64,000 nucleotides of DNA from NCBI GenBank assembly GCA_038253885.1, contig JBBSGP010000009.1:1-64000 (forward strand). Reading direction: 5' to 3'. This document shows, in pieces, positions 25,225 to 32,778 of the stretch. The first letter of the stretch is position 1, and every line of letters begins with the position of its first letter. The stretch comes from JALZAQ01 sp038253885 (GTDB taxonomy: Bacteria; Gemmatimonadota; Gemmatimonadetes; Gemmatimonadales; Gemmatimonadaceae). Made by a program: the position numbers and the translations under genes. The notes under the pieces were generated by a model. That model saw only the letters and a list, made by a program, of their open reading frames with translations. It was not told where the DNA came from and made no database searches.

Positions 25225-26982
25225 TCAGGAGAGTCCGACGATTGTGCCATCCGTGTCGACGGACATACGCTCGGCTGCCGGCTCTCGCGGAAGTCCCGGC
25301 ATTGTCATGATGTCTCCCGCCTGCGCGACCACGAAGCCGGCGCCGGCGAGGGGATACACATCGTTGATCGTGATGCGGAAGCCGGTAGGCCGCCCCAGCC
25401 GCGACGGATCATCGGTGAGCGAGTACTGCGTCTTGGCCATGCAGATGGGCGTGTCGCCGAGACCGATCGATTCGATGTAGTCGATCGCCCGGTCGGCTTT
25501 GGGCGCGTAGTCCGCTCCGTCGCCGCCGTACACCTTTCGCACGATTGTATCGATCTTCTCACGGATCGGCCGGCTCGCGTCGTAGATGGGTGCGAAGCGC
25601 GAGCCTCCGCGGGCGAGCTCGTCCAGTATCTCTCGGGCGAGATCGAGCCCTCCTTCCCCTCCTTTCTCCCACACCTCGTTCAGCGCCACCCGGGCGCCAC
25701 AGCAGCGCGCGAAGCCCATTACCATCTCGAGCTCGCGGTCACTGTCGCTGGTGAACCGGTTCATGGCGACGATGACCGGCACGCCGAATTGCCGCACGTT
25801 GTCGATGTGGAGCGCCAGATTGGGCAGTCCGCGCTCGAGAGCCCCGAGGTCCTCGGATGCCAGCGACTTCTTGTCGGCGCCTCCGTTGAGCTTGAGAGCC
25901 CTCACGGTCGCCACGAGAACGGCGACCTCGGGGTTCAGTCCGCCAAAGCGGCACTTGATGTCGAAGAACTTCTCGGCGCCGAGGTCCGAGCCGAACCCGG
26001 CTTCGGTCAGCACCACGTCCGCGAGCGCGAGCGCCGTCTTGGTGGCGAGGATGCTGTTGCATCCGTGCGCGATATTTCCGAATGGCCCCGCGTGCACGAA
26101 GGCCGGCCCGCCCTCCAGAGTCTGTACGAGGTTCGGACGGATGGCGTCCTTGAGAAGCAGCCCCATGGCTCCCGCGGCTTTGAGGTCCGCCGCCCGAATC
26201 GGCTTGCGCTTCGCGCCGGCCGTCGCACCAACGATGATGCGGCCGAGCCGCCGCTGAAGGTCCTCGCGGCTCGTGGCCAGAGCAACGATGGCCATGACCT
26301 CGCTGGCGGGAATGATGACGAATCGCTCCTCCCGCACCACACCGTTGGCCACCCCGCCCAGCCCAATGACGATGTCGCGCAGGGCGCGGTCGTTCATGTC
26401 GATGGTGCGCGGCCAGGTGATGCGCCGCGGATCGATGCCGAGGTCGTTTCCGTGGTTGAGGTGGTTGTCGAGCATGGCCGCGAGTAATGCGTGCGCACTC
26501 GAGATGGCGTGGAAGTCACCGGTGAAATGGAGGTTGATGTCCTCCATCGGGACGACCTGCGCGAAGCCGCCGCCGGCGGCACCGCCCTTCACTCCGAACA
26601 CCGGCCCGAGACTGGGCTCGCGCATGCACAGAGCCGCATTGGTACCGAGCCGCCTCAGCGACTGGGTGACCCCGACGAGAGTCGTGCTCTTCCCCTCTCC
26701 CGCCGCCGTGGGGTTGATGCCGGTGACGACGACGAGCCGCCCGCGCGATGGACGCAGCGCCACGTCGAGCGCGATCTTCGCCTTGTGCTTCCCGTACAGA
26801 TCGAGCTCGTCGGGGACGAGACCGAGGTCGGCAGCGACGTCCACGATCGGGCGCAGTCGCGCCCTCTGCGCGATCTCGATATCGGAGGGAACGGATGACA
26901 CGCGTGGTCCGGTGCGAGTGCGGAGGGGGATGCGGGCGGTGCCGGGTGCGGACAGACCGAAGCTAATAGCGCCCCGCGGCAC
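25225..26982 (-). CDS. fhs: formate-tetrahydrofolate ligase
   Basis: Makes 10-formyl-THF from formate, THF and ATP in one-carbon metabolism. The 585-aa protein contains VVTGINPTAAGEGKSTT (ATP-binding loop), REPSLGPVFGVKGGAAGGG, NLHFTGDFHAISSAHALL, GPFGNIAHGCNS and a C-terminal MTMPGLPREPAAERMSVD. The length is slightly longer than usual because of an N-terminal ~28-residue extension; GTG 26901 is a possible later start. The 5' end overlaps the tatD 3' end by 20 bp. Confidence 0.96.
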   Translation of the reverse strand: MPRGAISFGLSAPGTARIPLRTRTGPRVSSVPSDIEIAQRARLRPIVDVAADLGLVPDELDLYGKHKAKIALDVALRPSRGRLVVVTGINPTAAGEGKSTTLVGVTQSLRRLGTNAALCMREPSLGPVFGVKGGAAGGGFAQVVPMEDINLHFTGDFHAISSAHALLAAMLDNHLNHGNDLGIDPRRITWPRTIDMNDRALRDIVIGLGGVANGVVREERFVIIPASEVMAIVALATSREDLQRRLGRIIVGATAGAKRKPIRAADLKAAGAMGLLLKDAIRPNLVQTLEGGPAFVHAGPFGNIAHGCNSILATKTALALADVVLTEAGFGSDLGAEKFFDIKCRFGGLNPEVAVLVATVRALKLNGGADKKSLASEDLGALERGLPNLALHIDNVRQFGVPVIVAMNRFTSDSDRELEMVMGFARCCGARVALNEVWEKGGEGGLDLAREILDELARGGSRFAPIYDASRPIREKIDTIVRKVYGGDGADYAPKADRAIDYIESIGLGDTPICMAKTQYSLTDDPSRLGRPTGFRITINDVYPLAGAGFVVAQAGDIMTMPGLPREPAAERMSVDTDGTIVGLS

Positions 26983-27763
26983 GACCCGCCAGTCCGAAGA
27001 GCGCAGCGGCGTTGGCGCGTACGTGCTCGCCGAGCAGTGCCGCGCTCACACCCCGTGCGGCAGCGAGCCGATCCACTGTGCGCGGCACCCAGGCGGGCTC
27101 GTTGCGACGGCCGCGGTTCGGCACCGGGGCGAGATAGGGGGCATCGGATTCGGCGAGCAGCCTCTCGTCAGGAACCAGCCGCAACAGCGCCTCGTCCGTC
27201 CAGCTCCGGAAGGTGACGATCCCGCTGAAGGAGATGTACCAGCCCGCGTCGAGCGCGGCTCGGGCCAGCGCATGGCTGCCGGTGAAGCAGTGCATCACAC
27301 CTCTGGTGCCGGTCCGCGACGTTTCCTCGAGGAGCGCCATGGTGTCCGGCTCGGCATCGCGACTGTGCACGACCGCCGGCACCCCCAGCTCGCCAGCGAG
27401 CACAAGCTGCGCGGAGAAGGCCGCACGCTGAGAGGAGCGGGGCGCGTTGTCGTAATGGTAGTCGAGGCCGCACTCCCCCACGGCGACAGCCCCACGCCGG
27501 ACGTGATCGCGCACGACCGGAAGGTCGCGCTCGGGGTCGAACGGGGCCGCGTCGTGGGGATGGATGCCGGCGGTCCAGAAGAGAAAGCCGGAGTGGCGCG
27601 TCGCCAGCGCGGCCGACAGCTCCGCGGCCAACAGCGATTCACCGATGCAGATGACGGCGACGGCGCCGCTCGACCGCGCGCGCGCGACCACGTCCTCCCG
27701 ATCCGGGTCGAAGGCCGGATCGGCGAGGTGGGCGTGGCTGTCGATGAAAGGGAACGTCGTCAG
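26963..27763 (-). CDS. TatD-family metal-dependent hydrolase, apparent CTG start
   Basis: A TIM-barrel amidohydrolase/DNase of the TatD/YcfH family. The metal-binding opening FIDSHAHLADPAFDPDR lies upstream of the first canonical start (GTG 27691), and no ATG, GTG or TTG is in frame before it. The likely start is CTG 27763, which overlaps the secF stop as CTGA and gives 266 aa, the normal length. Other motifs: TAGIHPHDA, VGECGLDYHYD, VVHSRDAEPD, MHCFTGS and LLAESDAPYLAP. Substrate (3'-5' DNA or RNA exonuclease, or other) not decided. Confidence 0.88.
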   Translation of the reverse strand: MTTFPFIDSHAHLADPAFDPDREDVVARARSSGAVAVICIGESLLAAELSAALATRHSGFLFWTAGIHPHDAAPFDPERDLPVVRDHVRRGAVAVGECGLDYHYDNAPRSSQRAAFSAQLVLAGELGVPAVVHSRDAEPDTMALLEETSRTGTRGVMHCFTGSHALARAALDAGWYISFSGIVTFRSWTDEALLRLVPDERLLAESDAPYLAPVPNRGRRNEPAWVPRTVDRLAAARGVSAALLGEHVRANAAALFGLAGRAAGRY

Positions 27764-28770
27764 CGCGTCGGCGCAGGCTGTGTCTGGCGGGGTGGGCGCG
27801 ACCGATCCGGTTCACGACCCGGAGCGGGCCGTGCTCCCGCTCCACTCACATCACCGACGCGCCGCGGCCAGCGAGTCTCGATCCAGAGCAGGACAGGCGC
27901 CGCCACGTAGATCGAGCTGAAGGTGCCGGTGAACACCCCGAAGAGCATCACCACGGCAAATGGACGGATGACCTCCCCGCCGAGCAAGGTGAGCGCGAGG
28001 AGGGTCGCGAGGGCGGTGGCGTGGGTGAGTACGGAGCGCGGTAGCGTCTCGTTCACCGACCGGTTCAGCGTGTCGTACAGCGACTCCTTCCGCTTCTTGC
28101 GGATGTTCTCGCGGACCCGATCGAAGATGATGATCGTGTCGTTGAGGGAGTATCCGATCATCGTCAGCACGGCTCCGACGACGATCAGGGAGATCTCGAG
28201 GTTTGTGTACTTGATGAAGGCGAGGGTCGCGAGGATGTCGTGCGCCGTCGCCACGATGGCGGCCACGCCGAATCGCCACTCGAAGCGCCAGGCGAGATAG
28301 ATGAGAGTGATCAGGAACGATGCGAGGATGGCGTAGAGGGCCTTCTGTCGGAGCTCCTGTCCCACCTTGGGTCCGACGGCCTCGGTGCGGCCGACCTTGA
28401 ATCCGTTGGCGCCATACCGAGAGCGGAGCGCGGATGAGATCAGCACCGCCACCGACGCGGCGCCGCGCTGCTGCAGCGCGACCGACTCCCGGTTCTGCGC
28501 GCGGATGACGTATTCGGTATCCGAGCCGAAGGTTTGCAGCTCGGCGCCGCGAACCCCGGCCTTGTCGAGAGCAGCTCTCAGCTCGGCGGCATCCGGCTTC
28601 CGGGGGAAGCTGACCTGCATCAGCGTGCCACCCGTGAACTCGATGCTGTACTTGAACGGTCTCGCGGCCAGCCAGGTGATCCCCGGGATGATGAACAGTA
28701 GCGTCACCACGGTGGTGATCTTCCACAGCCGGATGAAGTCGATCTTTGTCCCGTGCAGGATGCGCAGCAT
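27760..28770 (-). CDS. secF: protein translocase subunit SecF
   Basis: Membrane partner of SecD in the SecDF complex that uses the proton motive force to pull preproteins through SecYEG. At 336 aa, it has a first TM helix after MLRILHGTKIDFIRLWKI, the periplasmic domain with SIEFTGGTLMQVSF, and five further TM helices including YSLNDTIIIFDRVRENIRK and LTHATALATLLALTLLGG. ATG 28770 shares its A with the secD TGA. The C-terminal tail is rich in Pro/Arg. Confidence 0.97.
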   Translation of the reverse strand: MLRILHGTKIDFIRLWKITTVVTLLFIIPGITWLAARPFKYSIEFTGGTLMQVSFPRKPDAAELRAALDKAGVRGAELQTFGSDTEYVIRAQNRESVALQQRGAASVAVLISSALRSRYGANGFKVGRTEAVGPKVGQELRQKALYAILASFLITLIYLAWRFEWRFGVAAIVATAHDILATLAFIKYTNLEISLIVVGAVLTMIGYSLNDTIIIFDRVRENIRKKRKESLYDTLNRSVNETLPRSVLTHATALATLLALTLLGGEVIRPFAVVMLFGVFTGTFSSIYVAAPVLLWIETRWPRRVGDVSGAGARPAPGREPDRSRPPRQTQPAPTR

Positions 28771-30476
28771 CAGATGCTCAGCGTCTGGGCCCCGCGCGAG
28801 CGCTGGAGCCACAGGAGGAAGAAGGTGCGGACGACGAAGATCGCGCTCACCATCGAGGCCGCGATGCCGGCGATGAGCGTGACCGCGAATCCCTTCACCG
28901 GCCCAGTGCCGAACTCGTACAGCACCGCGGCGGTGAGCAGTGTCGAGACGTTGGAGTCGACGATGGCGCTCATGGCATGCCGGAAGCCCTCGTCGATGGC
29001 GACCCGGACGGTCTTGCCGTGATCCAGCTCCTCGCGGATCCGCTCGAAGATGAGGACGTTGGCATCGACGGCGATCGCCACCGACAGCACCAGTCCGGCC
29101 AGTCCCGGCAGCGTCAGGACGGCGTCGAACCCGGCCAGCATCGCCAGGGTGAAGAGCACGTACAGCAGCAACGCCGAGACGGCGAGAACGCCCGAGAATC
29201 GGTAGTACCCGATCATGATCAGGATCACCAGCGCCACGCCGAGGACGCCGGCGTGCATTCCATCGCGGATGGAATCGGCTCCGAGGCTCGCGCCGATGGA
29301 ATGGACCTCGACCACCTTGAGCGGAACGGGCAGCGCCCCCGCGCGCAGAGTGAGCGCGAGGTCCTGAACGTCCTGGAGAGGCCGGCCGCGCATGGTGATC
29401 TGGCCGTGCGTCCCGATGGCCGTCTGGATCACCGGCGGTGTTCCCATCACGCGATCATCGAGCACGATCGCCATGTTGTTGCCAACGTTCTTGCCGGTCT
29501 CCGACTTGAAGCGGCGCCCGCCCTCGTTGTTCAGCGTGAAGATGACGACGTTCCCTTCGATCGGGTCGGTGCTGGGCTTCGCATCCGTGAGGTACTCGCC
29601 GGTGATGATCGGTCGCGCGTCGACGACATAGAGCGAGCGATACGGAAGCTGCCGCCCATCGGGCGCCGTCTCATCGACGCCCCACTTGATGGCCTTGCCC
29701 GGGGGCAGCGCTGCCTGCACTTCAGGGTACGAGATGTATTGCTCGAGCGTCGGCACGTCGCTCTTGGCGACCGTGAACTGACCGGGCATGCCGCCCGGTT
29801 GAAGCAGCTTCGAGAAGGCGCCGGTGCGCGACCCGGTGAGGAGGCTGGTGTCGGAGGCGATCGAATCCTTCTTGGCGCTGTCCCCCTTCGCGCGAGGCCC
29901 GCTGTCGGCGGCGGCGAACAGTCCGGAGATGGCACTCGCTCTCTTGGCCGTGTCTCCCCCGGCAATCGGGGCGCCGGGCGGACGGGAGGCGAGCGTCGCA
30001 CCGGCGCTCCTTCCCTTCACCGCGGCATCGATGCGGGACAGCGCCTTGTCGAGCGCGTTGGTCTTGTCGGTCATCTGAAACTGCAGGAAAGCGGACCGCT
30101 CGACCACCCCGCGGGCCCGCTCCGGATCGTCGATGCCCGGCAGCTCGACGATGATGCGCTCCGTTCCGACCTTCTGGACGTTCGGCTCGGAGACGCCAAA
30201 CTCGTCGACGCGTGTGCGCACGACCTTGAGCGCCCGGTCCAATGCTTCGGACTTGTTCTGGACGACGCCCTTCGATTCGTCCACCTCGAGCGCGAGGTGC
30301 ATTCCGCCCTGCAGGTCCAGTCCGCGCTTGAGCGGGACGCGCTTCTCGACGCGCTCGGTGAAGACGCCCGTGCGCGGATCGCGGTCCCGCATCCGCACGG
30401 TACGTGGATACAGGGCGGCGAGGGAGGCGAGCACCAGCACCGCGATCAGGATGACGCGATATCGAATGTTGGACAT
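28770..30476 (-). CDS. secD: protein translocase subunit SecD
   Basis: The 568-aa SecD has a first TM helix (residues 5-22), the periplasmic P1 domain (VPLKRGLDLQGGMHLALEVD, IIVELPGIDDPERARGVV), a family-atypical Ala/Ser-rich insert at about 150-240, GEYLTDAKPSTDP, and the last five TM helices with SVAIAVDANVLIFERIREE. It forms a pair with secF in one transcript. Confidence 0.97.
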   Translation of the reverse strand: MSNIRYRVILIAVLVLASLAALYPRTVRMRDRDPRTGVFTERVEKRVPLKRGLDLQGGMHLALEVDESKGVVQNKSEALDRALKVVRTRVDEFGVSEPNVQKVGTERIIVELPGIDDPERARGVVERSAFLQFQMTDKTNALDKALSRIDAAVKGRSAGATLASRPPGAPIAGGDTAKRASAISGLFAAADSGPRAKGDSAKKDSIASDTSLLTGSRTGAFSKLLQPGGMPGQFTVAKSDVPTLEQYISYPEVQAALPPGKAIKWGVDETAPDGRQLPYRSLYVVDARPIITGEYLTDAKPSTDPIEGNVVIFTLNNEGGRRFKSETGKNVGNNMAIVLDDRVMGTPPVIQTAIGTHGQITMRGRPLQDVQDLALTLRAGALPVPLKVVEVHSIGASLGADSIRDGMHAGVLGVALVILIMIGYYRFSGVLAVSALLLYVLFTLAMLAGFDAVLTLPGLAGLVLSVAIAVDANVLIFERIREELDHGKTVRVAIDEGFRHAMSAIVDSNVSTLLTAAVLYEFGTGPVKGFAVTLIAGIAASMVSAIFVVRTFFLLWLQRSRGAQTLSI

Positions 30477-30516
30477 GCCGACGTGCGGAGATTGGAGGTG
30501 AAGACAGCCATCAAAG

Positions 30517-31473
30517 TTAGGGAGCGCCTCGGCTCAATGTCAACGCGCGCCGGGCGGACTCGGCGTCGACACGCAGCTGGGCCACCAGCGCATCCACGCC
30601 GGAGAACCGCTGGGTGTCGCGCAACCGCGCGACGAAGTCAACGCGGACGCGCGAGCCATACAACTCCGCCGTCGTGTCGAACAGGTGCACCTCCAGCGTG
30701 ACGTCAGGATCGCCGAACGTCGGACGTGCGCCAAGGTTCATCATCCCGCCGAACGCCCCGGCCCGCGTCTGGGTCCGTACGGCATATACCCCAGCCGGCG
30801 GCAGAAGCTTTTGCTCTGGCGGCGCCCCCAGATTGATCGTGGGAAAGCCGAGGAGCTGACCCCGCCTGTCTCCCTGACGAACGGCGCCCGACACCGAGTA
30901 GGGGCGACCGAGCGCGGCCGCGGCACGGACCAGATCGCCGCCGGCCACCGCTCGCCGGATGAAGGTGGAAGACAGCGGCCGGCCGTCCGGCGCGGTCACC
31001 GCCTCCACGACCTCGACACCGAATCCCCGGTCGCGGCCGAGCGCGTGCAGCACCTCGACGTCTCCTTCCCGCCCACGCCCGAACCCGTGATCGTGACCGA
31101 TCACAAGGTGGCGCATGTGAAAGCGCCGTCGCAGCACCTCGTCCACGAACTGCGCCGCTCCGTACCGTGCGAGCGCCCGGGTGAAGGGCACAACCGCCAT
31201 GTAGTGAATGCCGCTCTCGGCCACGATCTCGATCTTCTCCTCGCTCAGAGTCAGGAGCGGCGGAGATGCCTTCGGATTCACGATCGCGAGGGGATGGGGA
31301 TCGAACGTGACGAGGACGCTGTCGAGCTGCAGCGCGTCGGCGCGATCGGCGATCCGCTGCAGCACATCGCGGTGCCCGCGATGCACGCCGTCGAACGTTC
31401 CGACGGTCACCACCGTGCCCGGCGATCGCGGCGGCAATCCCGAGTCCTCCCACCCGGCGAAGCGGTCAGTCAT
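30517..31473 (-). CDS. ribF: bifunctional riboflavin kinase / FAD synthetase
   Basis: Phosphorylates riboflavin to FMN and adenylylates FMN to FAD. The 318-aa protein has an N-terminal FAD synthetase domain (VVTVGTFDGVHRGHRDVLQ, VIGHDHGFGRGREGD, LSSTFIRRAVAGGD) and a C-terminal kinase domain (GRPYSVSGAVRQGDRRGQ, LGFPTINLG, GVYAVRT, GARPTFGD, VEVHLFD). ATG 31473 overlaps the truB 3' end by 8 nt. It is the last gene of the rimP-nusA-infB-rbfA-truB run. Confidence 0.97.
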   Translation of the reverse strand: MTDRFAGWEDSGLPPRSPGTVVTVGTFDGVHRGHRDVLQRIADRADALQLDSVLVTFDPHPLAIVNPKASPPLLTLSEEKIEIVAESGIHYMAVVPFTRALARYGAAQFVDEVLRRRFHMRHLVIGHDHGFGRGREGDVEVLHALGRDRGFGVEVVEAVTAPDGRPLSSTFIRRAVAGGDLVRAAAALGRPYSVSGAVRQGDRRGQLLGFPTINLGAPPEQKLLPPAGVYAVRTQTRAGAFGGMMNLGARPTFGDPDVTLEVHLFDTTAELYGSRVRVDFVARLRDTQRFSGVDALVAQLRVDAESARRALTLSRGAP

Positions 31474-32371
31474 CGTGCAGCACGACGCGGGGCTGCCACT
31501 GTCCGCCCTGGCGCACAGCGACGGCCAGCAGCGCACCCGCCTCCGTGACCAGCGCTGCCCGCTCTCCCTCCACGCCAACGGCGATCGTCAACCCCCGCTC
31601 GATTCGGCGCGCCTCGGCGGTGTCGAGCGTCTGAACCGGCATCCCTCCCAGCGCATCCATTGCCGGACGTGGCTCGACTCCGCCCGTCCGGAGTGTCTCG
31701 AGCGGTGTCGCCTCATCGACCGAGAAGCGCCCGCTTCGCACTCGTCGGAGTGCGGACAGGTGCGCGGCGCTGCCGGCGAGCCGACCGAGGTCCCGTGCGA
31801 GAGCGCGAACGTACGTTCCGCCAGCGCAGACGATCGTGACCTCCATCTCGGCGCGCGATCCCTCGACCTCGCGCCAGCGATGCACGCGCCACTCGTGCAC
31901 CCGGACCCGAACCGGGGAGAGATCGAGCTCCTCGCCGGCGCGTGCGGCGTGGTAGGCCCGGCGCCCCCCTCTCCCGACGCGCTTGGCCGAGTACGCGGGC
32001 GGCCGCTGCAGAAGGTCGCCGGTCAATTCCCCCACGTGCGCGCGCGCGATGCTCTCCGCCGGCGGCGGAGCGGAACGAATCACGGCACCCGAGAGGTCAT
32101 CGGTGTCGGTCTCGTCGCCGAATCGCACCGTCGCGTCGTAGACTTTGGGCTCGCCATCGATGTAGGGAAGCAAGCGCGTGGCCCGGCCGGTCAGCAGCAC
32201 GAGAAGCCCGGTCGCGAACGGATCGAGCGTGCCGGCGTGGCCTACGCGGCGCTCTTCGAGTGCGCGCCGAGCGACCAGTACGACGTCGTGCGAGGAGACG
32301 CCGGCCGGCTTGTCCACGAGCAGCACACCGTCAATCGGATTGGCCCTCGACGTCGGGAGGATCGGCGTCAC
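31466..32371 (-). CDS. truB: tRNA pseudouridine-55 synthase
   Basis: Makes pseudouridine 55 in the tRNA T-loop. Motifs: IDGVLLVDKPAGVSSHDVV, VGHAGTLDPFATGLLVLLTG with catalytic Asp, YDATVRFGDETDTDD and CAGGTYVRALARDLG. The GTG at 32371 gives 301 aa and overlaps rbfA by 41 nt. Alternatively translation may begin at an ATT directly before GACGGT, overlapping the rbfA TGA, with GAGG 9 nt upstream. The longer frame to 32680 is a shadow of rbfA. Confidence 0.94.
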   Translation of the reverse strand: MTPILPTSRANPIDGVLLVDKPAGVSSHDVVLVARRALEERRVGHAGTLDPFATGLLVLLTGRATRLLPYIDGEPKVYDATVRFGDETDTDDLSGAVIRSAPPPAESIARAHVGELTGDLLQRPPAYSAKRVGRGGRRAYHAARAGEELDLSPVRVRVHEWRVHRWREVEGSRAEMEVTIVCAGGTYVRALARDLGRLAGSAAHLSALRRVRSGRFSVDEATPLETLRTGGVEPRPAMDALGGMPVQTLDTAEARRIERGLTIAVGVEGERAALVTEAGALLAVAVRQGGQWQPRVVLHDD

Positions 32372-32753
32372 GGGAGGCAGCCGCGGGAAGCTCGGGCGGC
32401 TGGCTATCGCGGATCTGGGCGAGGAGGGACTCGATGCGTCCGGCGCGCTCGACGCTCTGGTCCACGCGGAACTCGATCTCGGGTGCGAAGCGCAGCCGCA
32501 GCGTCTTGGCGAGACGGGTTCGCAACTGTCCGGTGACGCTCTGCAGTCCCTCGAACGATGCGCTCTTCGTCTGGTCGTCGCCGAGGAGGCTGACGAAGAT
32601 CTTGGCGTGGCGCATGTCCGGCGTGATGTCCACGCCGGTGACCGTGATGAACGCGGTGACGCGCGGATCCTTGACGCCATCGGTCAGGAACGTCGCCGCT
32701 TCCTCGCGAATTCGCTCGGCCACCCGTTCGGAACGTCGATTGTCACGAGGCAT
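32331..32753 (-). CDS. rbfA: ribosome-binding factor A
   Basis: A KH-fold factor for 30S maturation (16S 5' processing). The 140-aa protein has RRSERVAERIREEAATFL, VTGVDITPDMRHAKIFVS and LRLRFAPEIEFRVDQSVERAGRIE, the typical RbfA blocks, with an acidic C-terminal tail (DADPPDVEGQSD). It lies 25 nt after infB. Confidence 0.96.
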   Translation of the reverse strand: MPRDNRRSERVAERIREEAATFLTDGVKDPRVTAFITVTGVDITPDMRHAKIFVSLLGDDQTKSASFEGLQSVTGQLRTRLAKTLRLRFAPEIEFRVDQSVERAGRIESLLAQIRDSQPPELPAAASRDADPPDVEGQSD

Positions 32754-32778
32754 TGAATGATCTCGGTCGGCATCGCGC

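Noticed and set aside
32371..32680. N-terminal extension of truB
   Set aside because: The extra ~100 residues are Ser/Arg-rich out-of-frame rbfA sequence; TruB homology starts at IDGVLLVDKP.
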